From assembly GCF_900104265.1 (NCBI RefSeq), contig NZ_FNJJ01000002.1:235370-299369 (forward strand): a stretch of 64,000 nt of DNA. The letters run 5' to 3'. Every line of letters begins with the position of its first letter. The stretch's first letter is position 1. Below, piece after piece: positions 57,081 to 64,000 of this stretch. This stretch comes from Ectopseudomonas guguanensis. GTDB taxonomy: Bacteria; Pseudomonadota; Gammaproteobacteria; Pseudomonadales; Pseudomonadaceae. The notes below the pieces were generated by a model. The model searched no databases and was not told where the DNA came from. It saw only the letters and a list, made by a program, of their open reading frames with translations. The translations under genes and the position numbers were made by a program.

Positions 57081-57093
57081 TGAGCGGGGTTTT
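57069..57093 (-). terminator. pilA terminator containing the downstream start codon
   Basis: AAAACCCCGC and GCGGGGTTTT form a perfect stem around ATTGA, and a six-T run follows in the minus direction. The ATG of the sulfatase-family gene (57078-57080) lies across the loop and stem edge. Confidence 0.88.
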
Positions 57094-57149
57094 AAAAAAT
57101 CACGACAGCTAAAGAGTTAATTTAAGAACCCGCTTCAGCATTCCAATCA

Positions 57150-57611
57150 TTAAGTACCAGCAGTAGCAGCAGCAGTACGGCATTCAGCAGGCACATGCTT
57201 GGCTTCACCAGCGACCAAACTGCAAGACCATTGAATCTGCGCATTAGCATTTGCCTGACTCGGAGTCAAACGAATCTGCGGCTGAGTAGTAGCTCCGGTA
57301 TTCTTACTAACAACAGTGATAGCACCGCCGTTAGCAATAGTCACGGAAGCGACATAGGCATTCGAAGCAGAAGACTCTGAGAAGGCATATCCAGAATTGG
57401 CTGCGGTAACGTTAGCAAGGCTACCGATAGACGAAGCAGTTTCAGCAACCGCAGTTTTAGCAGCGGCTACTTGCACCATTGCCTCAGACATCTTGGCGCG
57501 AATCGTGTAATCCTGATAAGCCGGCAGCGCAATAGCGGCCAAAATACCGATGATCGCGACCACAATCATCAATTCAATCAGGGTGAACCCCTTCTGCATT
57601 TGAGCTTTCAT
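57150..57611 (-). CDS. pilA: type IV major pilin PilA
   Basis: Encodes 153 residues. A short basic leader, MKAQMQKG, is cut before Phe9 by PilD ([27 protein letters not shown] is the conserved helix with Glu5 of the mature chain). The Ser/Ala/Thr-rich head ends with a disulfide pair ([17 protein letters not shown]), giving a D-loop of about 15 residues followed by a short RTAAATAGT tail. Such Ser/Thr-rich surfaces are common modification targets. The ATG at 57611 has GGAG 8 bases upstream. It is divergent from pilB and transcribed from a sigma-54 promoter. Confidence 0.96.
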   Translation of the reverse strand: MKAQMQKGFTLIELMIVVAIIGILAAIALPAYQDYTIRAKMSEAMVQVAAAKTAVAETASSIGSLANVTAANSGYAFSESSASNAYVASVTIANGGAITVVSKNTGATTQPQIRLTPSQANANAQIQWSCSLVAGEAKHVPAECRTAAATAGT

Positions 57612-57659
57612 TTGTAACTCTCCTAAAAATGAACAGGTCCGATGACCTAGGCATGACAA

Positions 57660-57675
57660 TGCAGCTAGCGTGCCA
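57660..57675 (-). promoter_or_regulatory. sigma-54 promoter of pilA
   Basis: On the minus strand TGGCACG-CTAG-CTGCA matches the -24/-12 consensus TGGCACG N4 TTGCA almost perfectly, about 50 bases upstream of pilA. In P. aeruginosa pilA is activated by PilR/PilS through this promoter type. Confidence 0.9.
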
Positions 57676-57833
57676 AATTTTCAAAGCCGAGTAGATGGGC
57701 TTGCTCACTATCCACCACGCACTGCAACACCCCTTAACGGACATTAACTGACCTTTTTCGTCACCCAATCAAACGAAGTTTGGCACACGCCGACATCTAA
57801 GCTATAAGGCAGGCATCGTGTGTGGAGCCCCCA

Positions 57834-59537
57834 ATGAACGAAAGCGTATCCCTCTCGGGCCTGGCCAAGCAGATGGTGCTGGCCGAACTGCTGGATGAAA
57901 AAGCTGCTCAACAGGCCCAACTGCAGGCGCAGCGCAACAAGCTGTCGCTGGTCACATACCTGGTACAGAACAAGCTTGTAAAGAGCCGTGCCCTGGCAGA
58001 ACTGGCAGCCGAACAGTTCGGGGTGGCCTTTTTCGACCTCAACGCCATAGATAAGGAAGGGCAGCCCAAAGAGCTGGTCAGTGAGAAACTGGTACGCCAG
58101 CACCGCGTGTTGCCGCTCTGGCGTCGTGGTAACAAGCTGTTCGTCGGGCTTTCCGACCCGACTAATCACCAAGCGGTAACCGATGTGCAGTTCAGCACCG
58201 GCCTCAATACCGAAGCGATCCTGGTCGAGGATGACAAGCTAGGCGATGCCATCGAAAAGTTCTTCGACTCGGCCAATAGCGGCATGGAGGATCTGGCAGA
58301 TGTCGACTTGGACGGCTTGGACGTCGAAGCAGTAGATGACGATAAGCCCTCAGGAGAAGGGGGGGCAGACGCCGACGACGCGCCAGTCGTGCGTTTCGTC
58401 AACAAGATGCTATTGGATGCCATCAAAGGCGGCTCCTCTGACCTGCACTTCGAACCTTATGAAAAGGCCTACAGGGTTCGCTTCCGTACCGACGGCCTGC
58501 TACACGAGGTGGCCCGCCCACCTATCCAGCTTGCGCCACGCATTTCTGCCCGCCTCAAGGTCATGGCCGCCCTGGATATCTCCGAGCGCCGTAAACCGCA
58601 GGATGGCCGGATCAAGATGAAAATCTCCAAGACCAAGGCCATCGACTTTCGCGTCAACACCCTGCCTACACTCTGGGGCGAGAAGATCGTTATGCGAATT
58701 CTCGACCCCACCAGTGCACAGATGGGCATCGATGCCCTGGGCTACGAGGAAGAGCAGAAGGAGTTGTACCTCAGCGCCCTTAAACAGCCTCAGGGCATGA
58801 TTCTGGTTACCGGCCCTACCGGTTCGGGCAAGACCGTATCACTCTATACCGGTCTGAACATCCTCAATACGCCGGACGTGAACATCTCCACCGCCGAAGA
58901 CCCTGTGGAGATCAACCTGGAGGGCATCAACCAGGTCAACGTCAACCCCAAACAGGGCATGGATTTTACCCAGGCGCTGCGCGCCTTCCTGCGTCAGGAC
59001 CCGGATATCATCATGGTGGGCGAGATTCGTGACCTGGACACAGCGTCCATTGCCGTCAAGGCTGCACAGACTGGCCATATGGTGATGTCCACTCTGCATA
59101 CCAACAGCGCCGCGGAAACCCTGACCCGCCTGCGCAATATGGGCGTGCCCTCATTCAATATCGCCACCTCGGTCAACCTGATCATCGCCCAGCGCCTGGC
59201 ACGCAAGCTGTGTAACAGTTGCAAGAAGGAAGTGAACGTACCGCGTGAAACCCTGCTGGCCGAGGGCTTCCCCGAAGACAAGATCGGCACCTTCAAGATC
59301 TACGGCCCGGTGGGTTGCGAAAATTGCAAGGGCGGATACAAGGGCCGCGTCGGTATTTATGAAGTGGTTAAAAACACGCCCAACCTGCAGCGGATTATCA
59401 TGGAGGAAGGCAACTCCATCGATATTGCCGCGCAGATGCGTAAAGACGGCTTTAATGACCTACGCACCTCCGCTTTGCTCAAGGCCATGCAAGGGGTTAC
59501 GAGCCTTGAGGAAGTCAACCGCGTGACCAAGGATTAA
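57834..59537 (+). CDS. pilB: type IV pilus extension ATPase PilB
   Basis: Encodes 567 residues. An N-terminal MshEN-like domain (about 1-145), then the secretion ATPase core with Walker A GPTGSGKT at 327-334, an Asp box and Walker B in DPDIIMVGEIRD, a His box in TGHMVMSTLHTNSA, and a zinc tetracysteine (CNSC and CENC). It powers pilin polymerisation at the inner membrane. The ATG at 57834 has GGAG 6 bases upstream; the GTG at 57822 would precede its own ribosome site. Confidence 0.96.
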   Translation: MNESVSLSGLAKQMVLAELLDEKAAQQAQLQAQRNKLSLVTYLVQNKLVKSRALAELAAEQFGVAFFDLNAIDKEGQPKELVSEKLVRQHRVLPLWRRGNKLFVGLSDPTNHQAVTDVQFSTGLNTEAILVEDDKLGDAIEKFFDSANSGMEDLADVDLDGLDVEAVDDDKPSGEGGADADDAPVVRFVNKMLLDAIKGGSSDLHFEPYEKAYRVRFRTDGLLHEVARPPIQLAPRISARLKVMAALDISERRKPQDGRIKMKISKTKAIDFRVNTLPTLWGEKIVMRILDPTSAQMGIDALGYEEEQKELYLSALKQPQGMILVTGPTGSGKTVSLYTGLNILNTPDVNISTAEDPVEINLEGINQVNVNPKQGMDFTQALRAFLRQDPDIIMVGEIRDLDTASIAVKAAQTGHMVMSTLHTNSAAETLTRLRNMGVPSFNIATSVNLIIAQRLARKLCNSCKKEVNVPRETLLAEGFPEDKIGTFKIYGPVGCENCKGGYKGRVGIYEVVKNTPNLQRIIMEEGNSIDIAAQMRKDGFNDLRTSALLKAMQGVTSLEEVNRVTKD

Positions 59538-59539
59538 CC

Positions 59540-60760
59540 ATGGCCGAAAAAGCTTTAAAAACCAGTGTATTCACTTGGGAAGGCAAGAACAAAACCGGCT
59601 CCATTGTCAAAGGGGAAATCAGTGGGCAAAACCCCTCTCTGGTAAAGGCGCAGCTACGTAAGCAAGGTATCAACCCGACCAAGGTGCGCAAGAAATCCAG
59701 TTTGTCGCTTGGCAGCGTGGGCAAGAAAATCAAACCGCTGGATATAGCCCTTTTTACTCGGCAAATGGCGACCATGATGAAGGCGGGCGTGCCGTTACTC
59801 CAGTCCTTTGACATCATTGCCGAAGGCTTCGATAACCCCAATATGCGCAAGCTAGTGGACGAGGTGAAGCAAGAGGTCGCAGCCGGCAACAGCTTTGCGA
59901 CGTCGCTTCGAAAAAAACCACAGTACTTTGATGAGCTATATTGCAACTTGGTTGAGTCAGGCGAGCAGGCTGGAGCCCTAGAAAGCCTGCTAGATCGAAT
60001 TGCTACTTATAAGGAAAAAACTGAAGCCTTGAAGGCAAAAATCAAAAAAGCAATGAATTATCCGATCGCCGTGATAGTTGTTGCAATAATCGTTTCTGCA
60101 ATATTGCTAATAAAAGTAGTTCCACAATTCGAGCAGGTTTTCGCAAGTTTTGGCGCTGAATTACCCGCTTTTACTCAAATGGTAATCGGCATCTCTCAAG
60201 TACTCCAGAAATGGTGGTTTATCATTTTGGTCGCAATGCTCGCAGCAGCTTTCGCCTTCAGGGAGGCGATTAAGCGCTCACAGAAACTGCGTGATTCTGT
60301 TGACCGCACGATACTCAAACTTCCAATTGTAGGTGACATTCTCTACAAGTCAGCAGTGGCGCGCTTTGCTCGAACTTTATCAACCACCTTTGCCGCCGGT
60401 GTGCCACTGGTTGATGCTTTGGACTCAGTCTCTGGAGCAACCGGGAACGTGGTCTTCAAGAATGCCACCAACAAAATCAAGACCGACGTTTCCACCGGTA
60501 TGCAGCTCAACTTTTCAATGCGCACTACGGGCACCTTCCCCAGCATGGCTGTCCAAATGACAGCCATTGGCGAGGAGTCTGGTTCCCTGGATGAGATGCT
60601 CGACAAAGTTGCTAGCTTCTACGAAGAGGAAGTTGACAATATGGTCGACGGGCTGACCAGCCTGATGGAGCCAGTGATCATGTCGGTCCTTGGCGTGTTG
60701 GTTGGCGGTCTGATCATTGCCATGTATCTGCCAATCTTCCAGCTGGGCGCTGTGGTCTAA
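59540..60760 (+). CDS. pilC: type IV pilus platform protein PilC
   Basis: Encodes 406 residues. Two GspF-type domains with FTRQMATMMKAGVPLLQSFDIIAEG in the first and FARTLSTTFAAGVPLVDALDSV in the second, and three inner-membrane helices. It couples PilB motion to pilin assembly. It begins 2 bases after pilB. The middle of the gene (about 59920-60330) is clearly more AT-rich than both ends, suggesting a recombinant segment. Confidence 0.95.
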   Translation: MAEKALKTSVFTWEGKNKTGSIVKGEISGQNPSLVKAQLRKQGINPTKVRKKSSLSLGSVGKKIKPLDIALFTRQMATMMKAGVPLLQSFDIIAEGFDNPNMRKLVDEVKQEVAAGNSFATSLRKKPQYFDELYCNLVESGEQAGALESLLDRIATYKEKTEALKAKIKKAMNYPIAVIVVAIIVSAILLIKVVPQFEQVFASFGAELPAFTQMVIGISQVLQKWWFIILVAMLAAAFAFREAIKRSQKLRDSVDRTILKLPIVGDILYKSAVARFARTLSTTFAAGVPLVDALDSVSGATGNVVFKNATNKIKTDVSTGMQLNFSMRTTGTFPSMAVQMTAIGEESGSLDEMLDKVASFYEEEVDNMVDGLTSLMEPVIMSVLGVLVGGLIIAMYLPIFQLGAVV

Positions 60761-61630
60761 ATGCTTGTTATCGAATTGCTGGCCAGCCATGTGCTGGCCT
60801 TTGTTTTATGCGTTCTGGTACTAGGTCTACTGGTCGGTAGCTTCCTCAATGTAGTGATCTATCGTCTGCCACTGATGTTGCAGCGTGACTGGCAGAGCCA
60901 GGCGCGCGAGGTGTTGGAGTTACCAGCAACGCCACCCGCACAGACCTTCAATCTGTTTCTACCCAACTCATCATGCCCGCAATGCGGTCATGAGATTCGC
61001 CCTTGGGAGAACATCCCAGTAATTAGCTACTTGCTCCTGCGCGGCAAGTGCTCGAACTGCAAGACCCCGATCAGCAAGCGTTACCCCATCGTCGAACTCG
61101 CCTGCGGGCTGCTTTCCGCTTACGTCGCCTGGCATTTCGGTTTTACCTGGCAGGCCGGAGCGATGCTGGTGCTGGCATGGGGGCTGCTGGCGATGAGTCT
61201 GATAGATGCCGATCATCAGATTCTGCCGGACATACTGGTGTTGCCGTTGCTATGGCTAGGCTTGATCGTCAATTACTTCGGGCTTTTCACCAGCCTTGAA
61301 GATGCTCTGTGGGGGGCGATTGCCGGTTATCTGAGCCTGTGGTCGGTGTACTGGCTGTTCAAGCTGATCACCGGCAAGGAAGGCATGGGTTATGGTGACT
61401 TCAAGCTACTTGCCATGCTCGGCGCTTGGGGTGGTTGGCAGATTCTGCCGCTGACCATTCTGCTGTCGTCGCTGGTTGGGGCGGTGCTAGGTATGATTCT
61501 GCTGCGCCTGCGCGGCAGCGATTCCGGTACGCCGATCCCCTTCGGGCCTTATTTGGCGATTGCCGGGTGGATCGCCCTGCTTTGGGGTGATGTGATTACC
61601 GGCACTTATCTGAAGTTCGCCGGGTTTTGA
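60761..61630 (+). CDS. pilD: type IV prepilin peptidase/N-methyltransferase PilD
   Basis: Encodes 289 residues. Cytoplasmic cysteines 72, 75, 97 and 100 (CPQC and CSNC) and catalytic aspartates 149 (SLIDADHQ) and 213 (GMGYGDFK) are at the same numbers as in P. aeruginosa PilD. It cleaves PilA leaders and type II secretion pseudopilins and methylates the new N terminus. It starts on the base after the pilC stop. Confidence 0.96.
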   Translation: MLVIELLASHVLAFVLCVLVLGLLVGSFLNVVIYRLPLMLQRDWQSQAREVLELPATPPAQTFNLFLPNSSCPQCGHEIRPWENIPVISYLLLRGKCSNCKTPISKRYPIVELACGLLSAYVAWHFGFTWQAGAMLVLAWGLLAMSLIDADHQILPDILVLPLLWLGLIVNYFGLFTSLEDALWGAIAGYLSLWSVYWLFKLITGKEGMGYGDFKLLAMLGAWGGWQILPLTILLSSLVGAVLGMILLRLRGSDSGTPIPFGPYLAIAGWIALLWGDVITGTYLKFAGF

Positions 61631-61660
61631 GTCAAACAACCCTCCATAGTCGCCCAAATT

Positions 61661-61746
61661 GTAGAAGCCCCGCCTAGCGGGGGGAAAGTTTCTGGATTTA
61701 GCGCTGAACCTCAGAACCATTCGCCGCGGGGCGCGGCTCCTACAGG
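61661..61746. repeat. REP pair between pilD and coaE
   Basis: GTAGAAGCCCCGCCTAGCGGGG faces ATTCGCCGCGGGGCGCGGCTCCTACAGG, the same family as at 46591. Confidence 0.75.
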
Positions 61747-61848
61747 GTTTGAGCCTCCGATCGAGAGGTTTGCATCGCGCGCCAGTTCGCATCGCATCGA
61801 AATCCCCCCTACAATCGCGGCCTTGAGCAGTGATGGGACCGCAACAGC

Positions 61849-62460
61849 GTGAAGAAACCCTGGATACTCGGCCTGACTGGCGGCATCGGCAGCGGCAAGA
61901 GCGCGGTGGCGCAAGGCTTTATCGAGCGCGGCGTGCATGTGGTGGACGCCGACCATGCGGCGCGCTGGGTGGTCGAGCCAGGCCGGCCGGCGCTGGCGAA
62001 GATCGCCGAGCACTTCGGTGCGGGCGTACTGCAAACCAATGGCGAGCTGGACCGCGCCGCGCTGCGCAAGCTGGTCTTCGCCGATCCTGAACAGCGCCGC
62101 TGGCTGGAAAGCCTGCTGCATCCGCTGATCGGGCAGGAGATCGTTCAGGTGCTGGCACGGGCAGAATCGCCCTATGCGATTCTGGTGTCGCCACTGCTGG
62201 TCGAGTCCGGCCAGCGACAGATGACCCAGCGCGTACTGGTCGTCGACACCCCCGCCGAGTTGCAGATCCAACGCACCATCACGCGCGACCAGAGTTCGGA
62301 AGAGCAGGTTCGCGCCATCATGCAGGCACAGGCCAGCCGCGAAGAGCGCCTGCGTCATGCCCACGACGTGCTGGTCAACGACCGCGATATGGCCTGGCTC
62401 GACGCGGAAGTCGAGCGCCTGCACAACTTCTATCTGACCCTGCGCGGAGGCCAGCCATGA
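61849..62460 (+). CDS. coaE: dephospho-CoA kinase
   Basis: Encodes 203 residues from a GTG at 61849. P-loop [11 protein letters not shown] is at 8-18, followed by [13 protein letters not shown] and HPLIGQEI. Performs the last step of coenzyme A synthesis. Commonly linked to pilD and yacG in gammaproteobacteria. The stop overlaps the yacG start (ATGA). Confidence 0.96.
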   Translation: MKKPWILGLTGGIGSGKSAVAQGFIERGVHVVDADHAARWVVEPGRPALAKIAEHFGAGVLQTNGELDRAALRKLVFADPEQRRWLESLLHPLIGQEIVQVLARAESPYAILVSPLLVESGQRQMTQRVLVVDTPAELQIQRTITRDQSSEEQVRAIMQAQASREERLRHAHDVLVNDRDMAWLDAEVERLHNFYLTLRGGQP

Positions 62461-62651
62461 CCACGACTGTTCAATGCCCCACCTGTGGCGCCCCAGTCGA
62501 GTGGAAAACCGAAAACCCCTATCGCCCGTTCTGCTGCGAGCGTTGCAAACTGATCGATCTGGGCGCCTGGGCTGCCGAGGAGCATGCGATTCCCGGCAAC
62601 GACCTGGAAGACGAGATGTTCAGCGGTGACCTGCCGACGCGGCCGCATTAA
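62457..62651 (+). CDS. yacG: DNA gyrase inhibitor YacG
   Basis: Encodes 64 residues. Zinc ligands Cys7, Cys10, Cys26 and Cys30 (CPTC and CERC with CKLIDLGAW) fit the YacG fold that binds GyrB. Translationally coupled to coaE. Confidence 0.95.
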   Translation: MTTTVQCPTCGAPVEWKTENPYRPFCCERCKLIDLGAWAAEEHAIPGNDLEDEMFSGDLPTRPH

Positions 62652-62760
62652 TGAGCAATCGCGGCTAAAGCCGCTACAGCGAGCGTCTGGATAGACTGCG
62701 GAAAACCATCAGCGCCCTAGGCGGCTACTCATATGAGAAAGCACGGCGCCCCCACGGCTC

Positions 62761-62976
62761 TCAAGGGCGCATAAAGGCGTAGTCGCGCTCGTCGTCAAGG
62801 TTGTCGGCGAGAAACTGCAACTCGTGGGCTAGCTCCCGCGGATCACGCAGCGCCTTGCTCTGCTGCACCACCTCCGACAGTAGCGCACGCAATGCCATCA
62901 CAGGTTCGTAGCCTTGAGCTTCGGCGTCATGCAAATCGCTCCGAATCACCTCTCTGGCCCAGCTGTGAATACTCAT
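62761..62976 (-). CDS. small conserved protein of unknown function
   Basis: Encodes 71 residues from the ATG at 62976, preceded by GAGG 8 bases upstream; an extended frame to 63099 overlaps the next gene and is less likely. Acidic and helical (MSIHSWAREVIRSDLHDAEAQGYEPVMALRALLSEVV). Position behind yacG on the opposite strand is like small hypothetical genes in other Pseudomonas. No motif recognised. Confidence 0.7.
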   Translation of the reverse strand: MSIHSWAREVIRSDLHDAEAQGYEPVMALRALLSEVVQQSKALRDPRELAHELQFLADNLDDERDYAFMRP

Positions 62977-63082
62977 GTTCGAGTCCTCGGAAGAGTTTTG
63001 CACAGCATGGCGGCAGGCCCACTCCTGACATTGATCGGGATCAATCCTGCCAGCGGCATTCAGTCGGCCGATGCGCCACCAT

Positions 63083-63772
63083 TCACTCACCGCGGTCATT
63101 TTCCTTCCAGGGCGCCTGCAGGTAGCGGCTGCGGTTGAAGGTTTCCAGCCAGTCCGGATAGAACACCACCAGCGCCGTGACGATGGTGCCGTTGATAAAG
63201 GCCTCGGGAAATGCCACCAGCCACAGGTAGCCGGCGAAGTCGTCCAGCCAGGGCGGCATCGGGAACAGGCCGTCCATCCACAACAAGGCGAGGCCGCCGA
63301 GCAGGGTCATCAACGTTGCCAGCGCAGCCGGGAAAAACCCGCAGAAGAAGATGTAGACGAACAGGTTGCGTGGCTGCGCACGCTCGACACGGAGTGCGCA
63401 CAGCTCGGTGACCAGCACCGGAATCAGTACCAGTAGCACGCCATTGATGCCGAGCGAGGCCAGATCCATGCGCCCGATCGCCATCAGGCCAAGCTGCGCC
63501 GCCAGGCCGGCAAGCACGGCCAGCGGCCAGTCGAGCAGCAGGGTTACCGCGGTCATGCCGAGGAAGTGGTAGGACAGCCCGGAGTCGAAATCGCGGCGCA
63601 CCAGCCAGAGCAGAAACAGCGCGAGCATGGTGCCGAACAGCAGATGCTGGCGGCGCAGGTCACTGAACAATTCGACCCAGGGCGCCCGAGCCACTGCCCA
63701 GAGCAGCGCCAAGCCGTAGATCAGCCAGCCGCCGAACAAGGTGGAGAACGCCAGTAGATTGGACGCGATCAT
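63083..63772 (-). CDS. CbiM-like/energy-coupling-factor-type integral membrane protein
   Basis: Encodes 229 residues with six or so membrane helices (LLAFSTLFGGWLIYGLALLWAVA; LLFGTMLALFLLWLVR; FLGMTAVTLLLDWPLAVLAGLAA; LGINGVLLVLIPVLVTEL; LFVYIFFCGFFPAALATLMTLLGGLALLW; FPEAFINGTIVTALVVFY). The F/HFLG...PEAFINGT pattern resembles the CbiM S-component family for Ni or Co uptake, though the usual N-terminal MHI metal motif is missing. The ATG at 63772 has AAGGG 9 bases upstream. No ATPase partner is in the window, so transport function is uncertain. Confidence 0.75.
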   Translation of the reverse strand: MIASNLLAFSTLFGGWLIYGLALLWAVARAPWVELFSDLRRQHLLFGTMLALFLLWLVRRDFDSGLSYHFLGMTAVTLLLDWPLAVLAGLAAQLGLMAIGRMDLASLGINGVLLVLIPVLVTELCALRVERAQPRNLFVYIFFCGFFPAALATLMTLLGGLALLWMDGLFPMPPWLDDFAGYLWLVAFPEAFINGTIVTALVVFYPDWLETFNRSRYLQAPWKENDRGE

Positions 63773-63878
63773 GCGCACACACCCTTTTCTTCACTCATCG
63801 CCATGCCGGGCAGTCTACACCGCCACTCGGGTTAAGTTTGACGACAGAGCAGCGTAGAGGCGATTGCCCGGCCATTGA

Positions 63879-64000
63879 TCAATGGCCTTCAGAACCCGAG
63901 GGGATTCCAGCCTTCGCGCGAAGGCTCAGCGCCATAGCCTGCAAACGCTCATTATCGGCACTGGCAAGCAGGTCAGCGCTACGGCTAAGCTTTGCCCATG
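63879..64000 (-). CDS. C-terminal end of a gene cut by the window edge
   Basis: The minus strand reads AKLSRSADLLASADNERLQAM and continues to SGSEGH before a TGA at 63879-63881, an open frame with normal codon use. The start lies outside the window and the family is not recognisable. Confidence 0.5.
   Translation of the reverse strand, partial: WAKLSRSADLLASADNERLQAMALSLRAKAGIPSGSEGH

Noticed and set aside
54261..57150. tRNA-Thr expected between nadC and pilA by comparison with P. aeruginosa
   Set aside because: No cloverleaf or GTTCRANYC-type T-arm was found in this interval.
57782..57800. Second sigma-54-like promoter upstream of pilB (TGGCACACGCCGACA)
   Set aside because: The -12 GC element is not at the required spacing.

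Overview
The window is a GC-rich gammaproteobacterial chromosome segment that reads as Pseudomonas. The run piuB - piuA - piuC - speC - chemotaxis receptor - ampE - ampD - DUF1631 gene - nadC - pilA/B/C/D - coaE - yacG has nearly the content and partial order of the P. aeruginosa PA4513-PA4530 region, and the fruBKA/fruR and copZ/copA/cueR sets are also Pseudomonas-like. A member of the mendocina/oleovorans group is plausible, but that is an inference. No tRNA, rRNA, CRISPR array, insertion sequence or replication origin was seen.

Layout. 1-3219: copper export (copZ, a small exported protein, copA) with two CueR-type operators. 3351-11668: an orphan type VI secretion (T6SS) island made of vgrG, a DUF4123 adaptor, a VasX-like pore-forming effector, an immunity gene, a second copy of the effector 3' end and a second, diverged immunity gene. 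11730-12161: cueR, so the T6SS island lies between the copper pump and its regulator. 12296-15252: RIO kinase, LysR regulator, NAD(P)-binding protein, DUF2218 protein. 15660-29152: an iron-acquisition block with three TonB-dependent receptors, PiuC dioxygenase, an FMN hydroxyacid oxidase, a PiuB-like flavoprotein reductase and, embedded in it, speC. 29389-34302: prfC, gcd, cobB. 34488-36668: an unrecognised EF-hand membrane protein. 36786-43485: fructose PTS (fruB-fruK-fruA) with divergent fruR and a Cra-type operator. 43566-50480: AsmA protein, TatD, chemotaxis receptor, ampE-ampD. 50707-54260: DUF1631 gene and nadC. 54370-55175: wreckage of a HepT/MntA toxin-antitoxin pair. 55194-61630: type IV pilus assembly genes pilA, pilB, pilC, pilD, with a foreign-looking AT-rich sulfatase-superfamily membrane enzyme directly behind pilA. 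61849-63772: coaE, yacG, a small protein and a CbiM-like membrane protein. Both edges carry truncated genes.

The two most interesting regions are these. First, the T6SS effector-tail/immunity duplication: the two immunity proteins are nearly identical except in two hydrophobic blocks, and the first block starts immediately after a poly-G tract (G9 or G10). Second, the pilA-adjacent sulfatase-family gene occupies the slot that in P. aeruginosa carries pilin glycosylation or accessory genes; it looks like a phospho-group transferase and may modify pilin. REP-type inverted repeats sit in many intergenic gaps.
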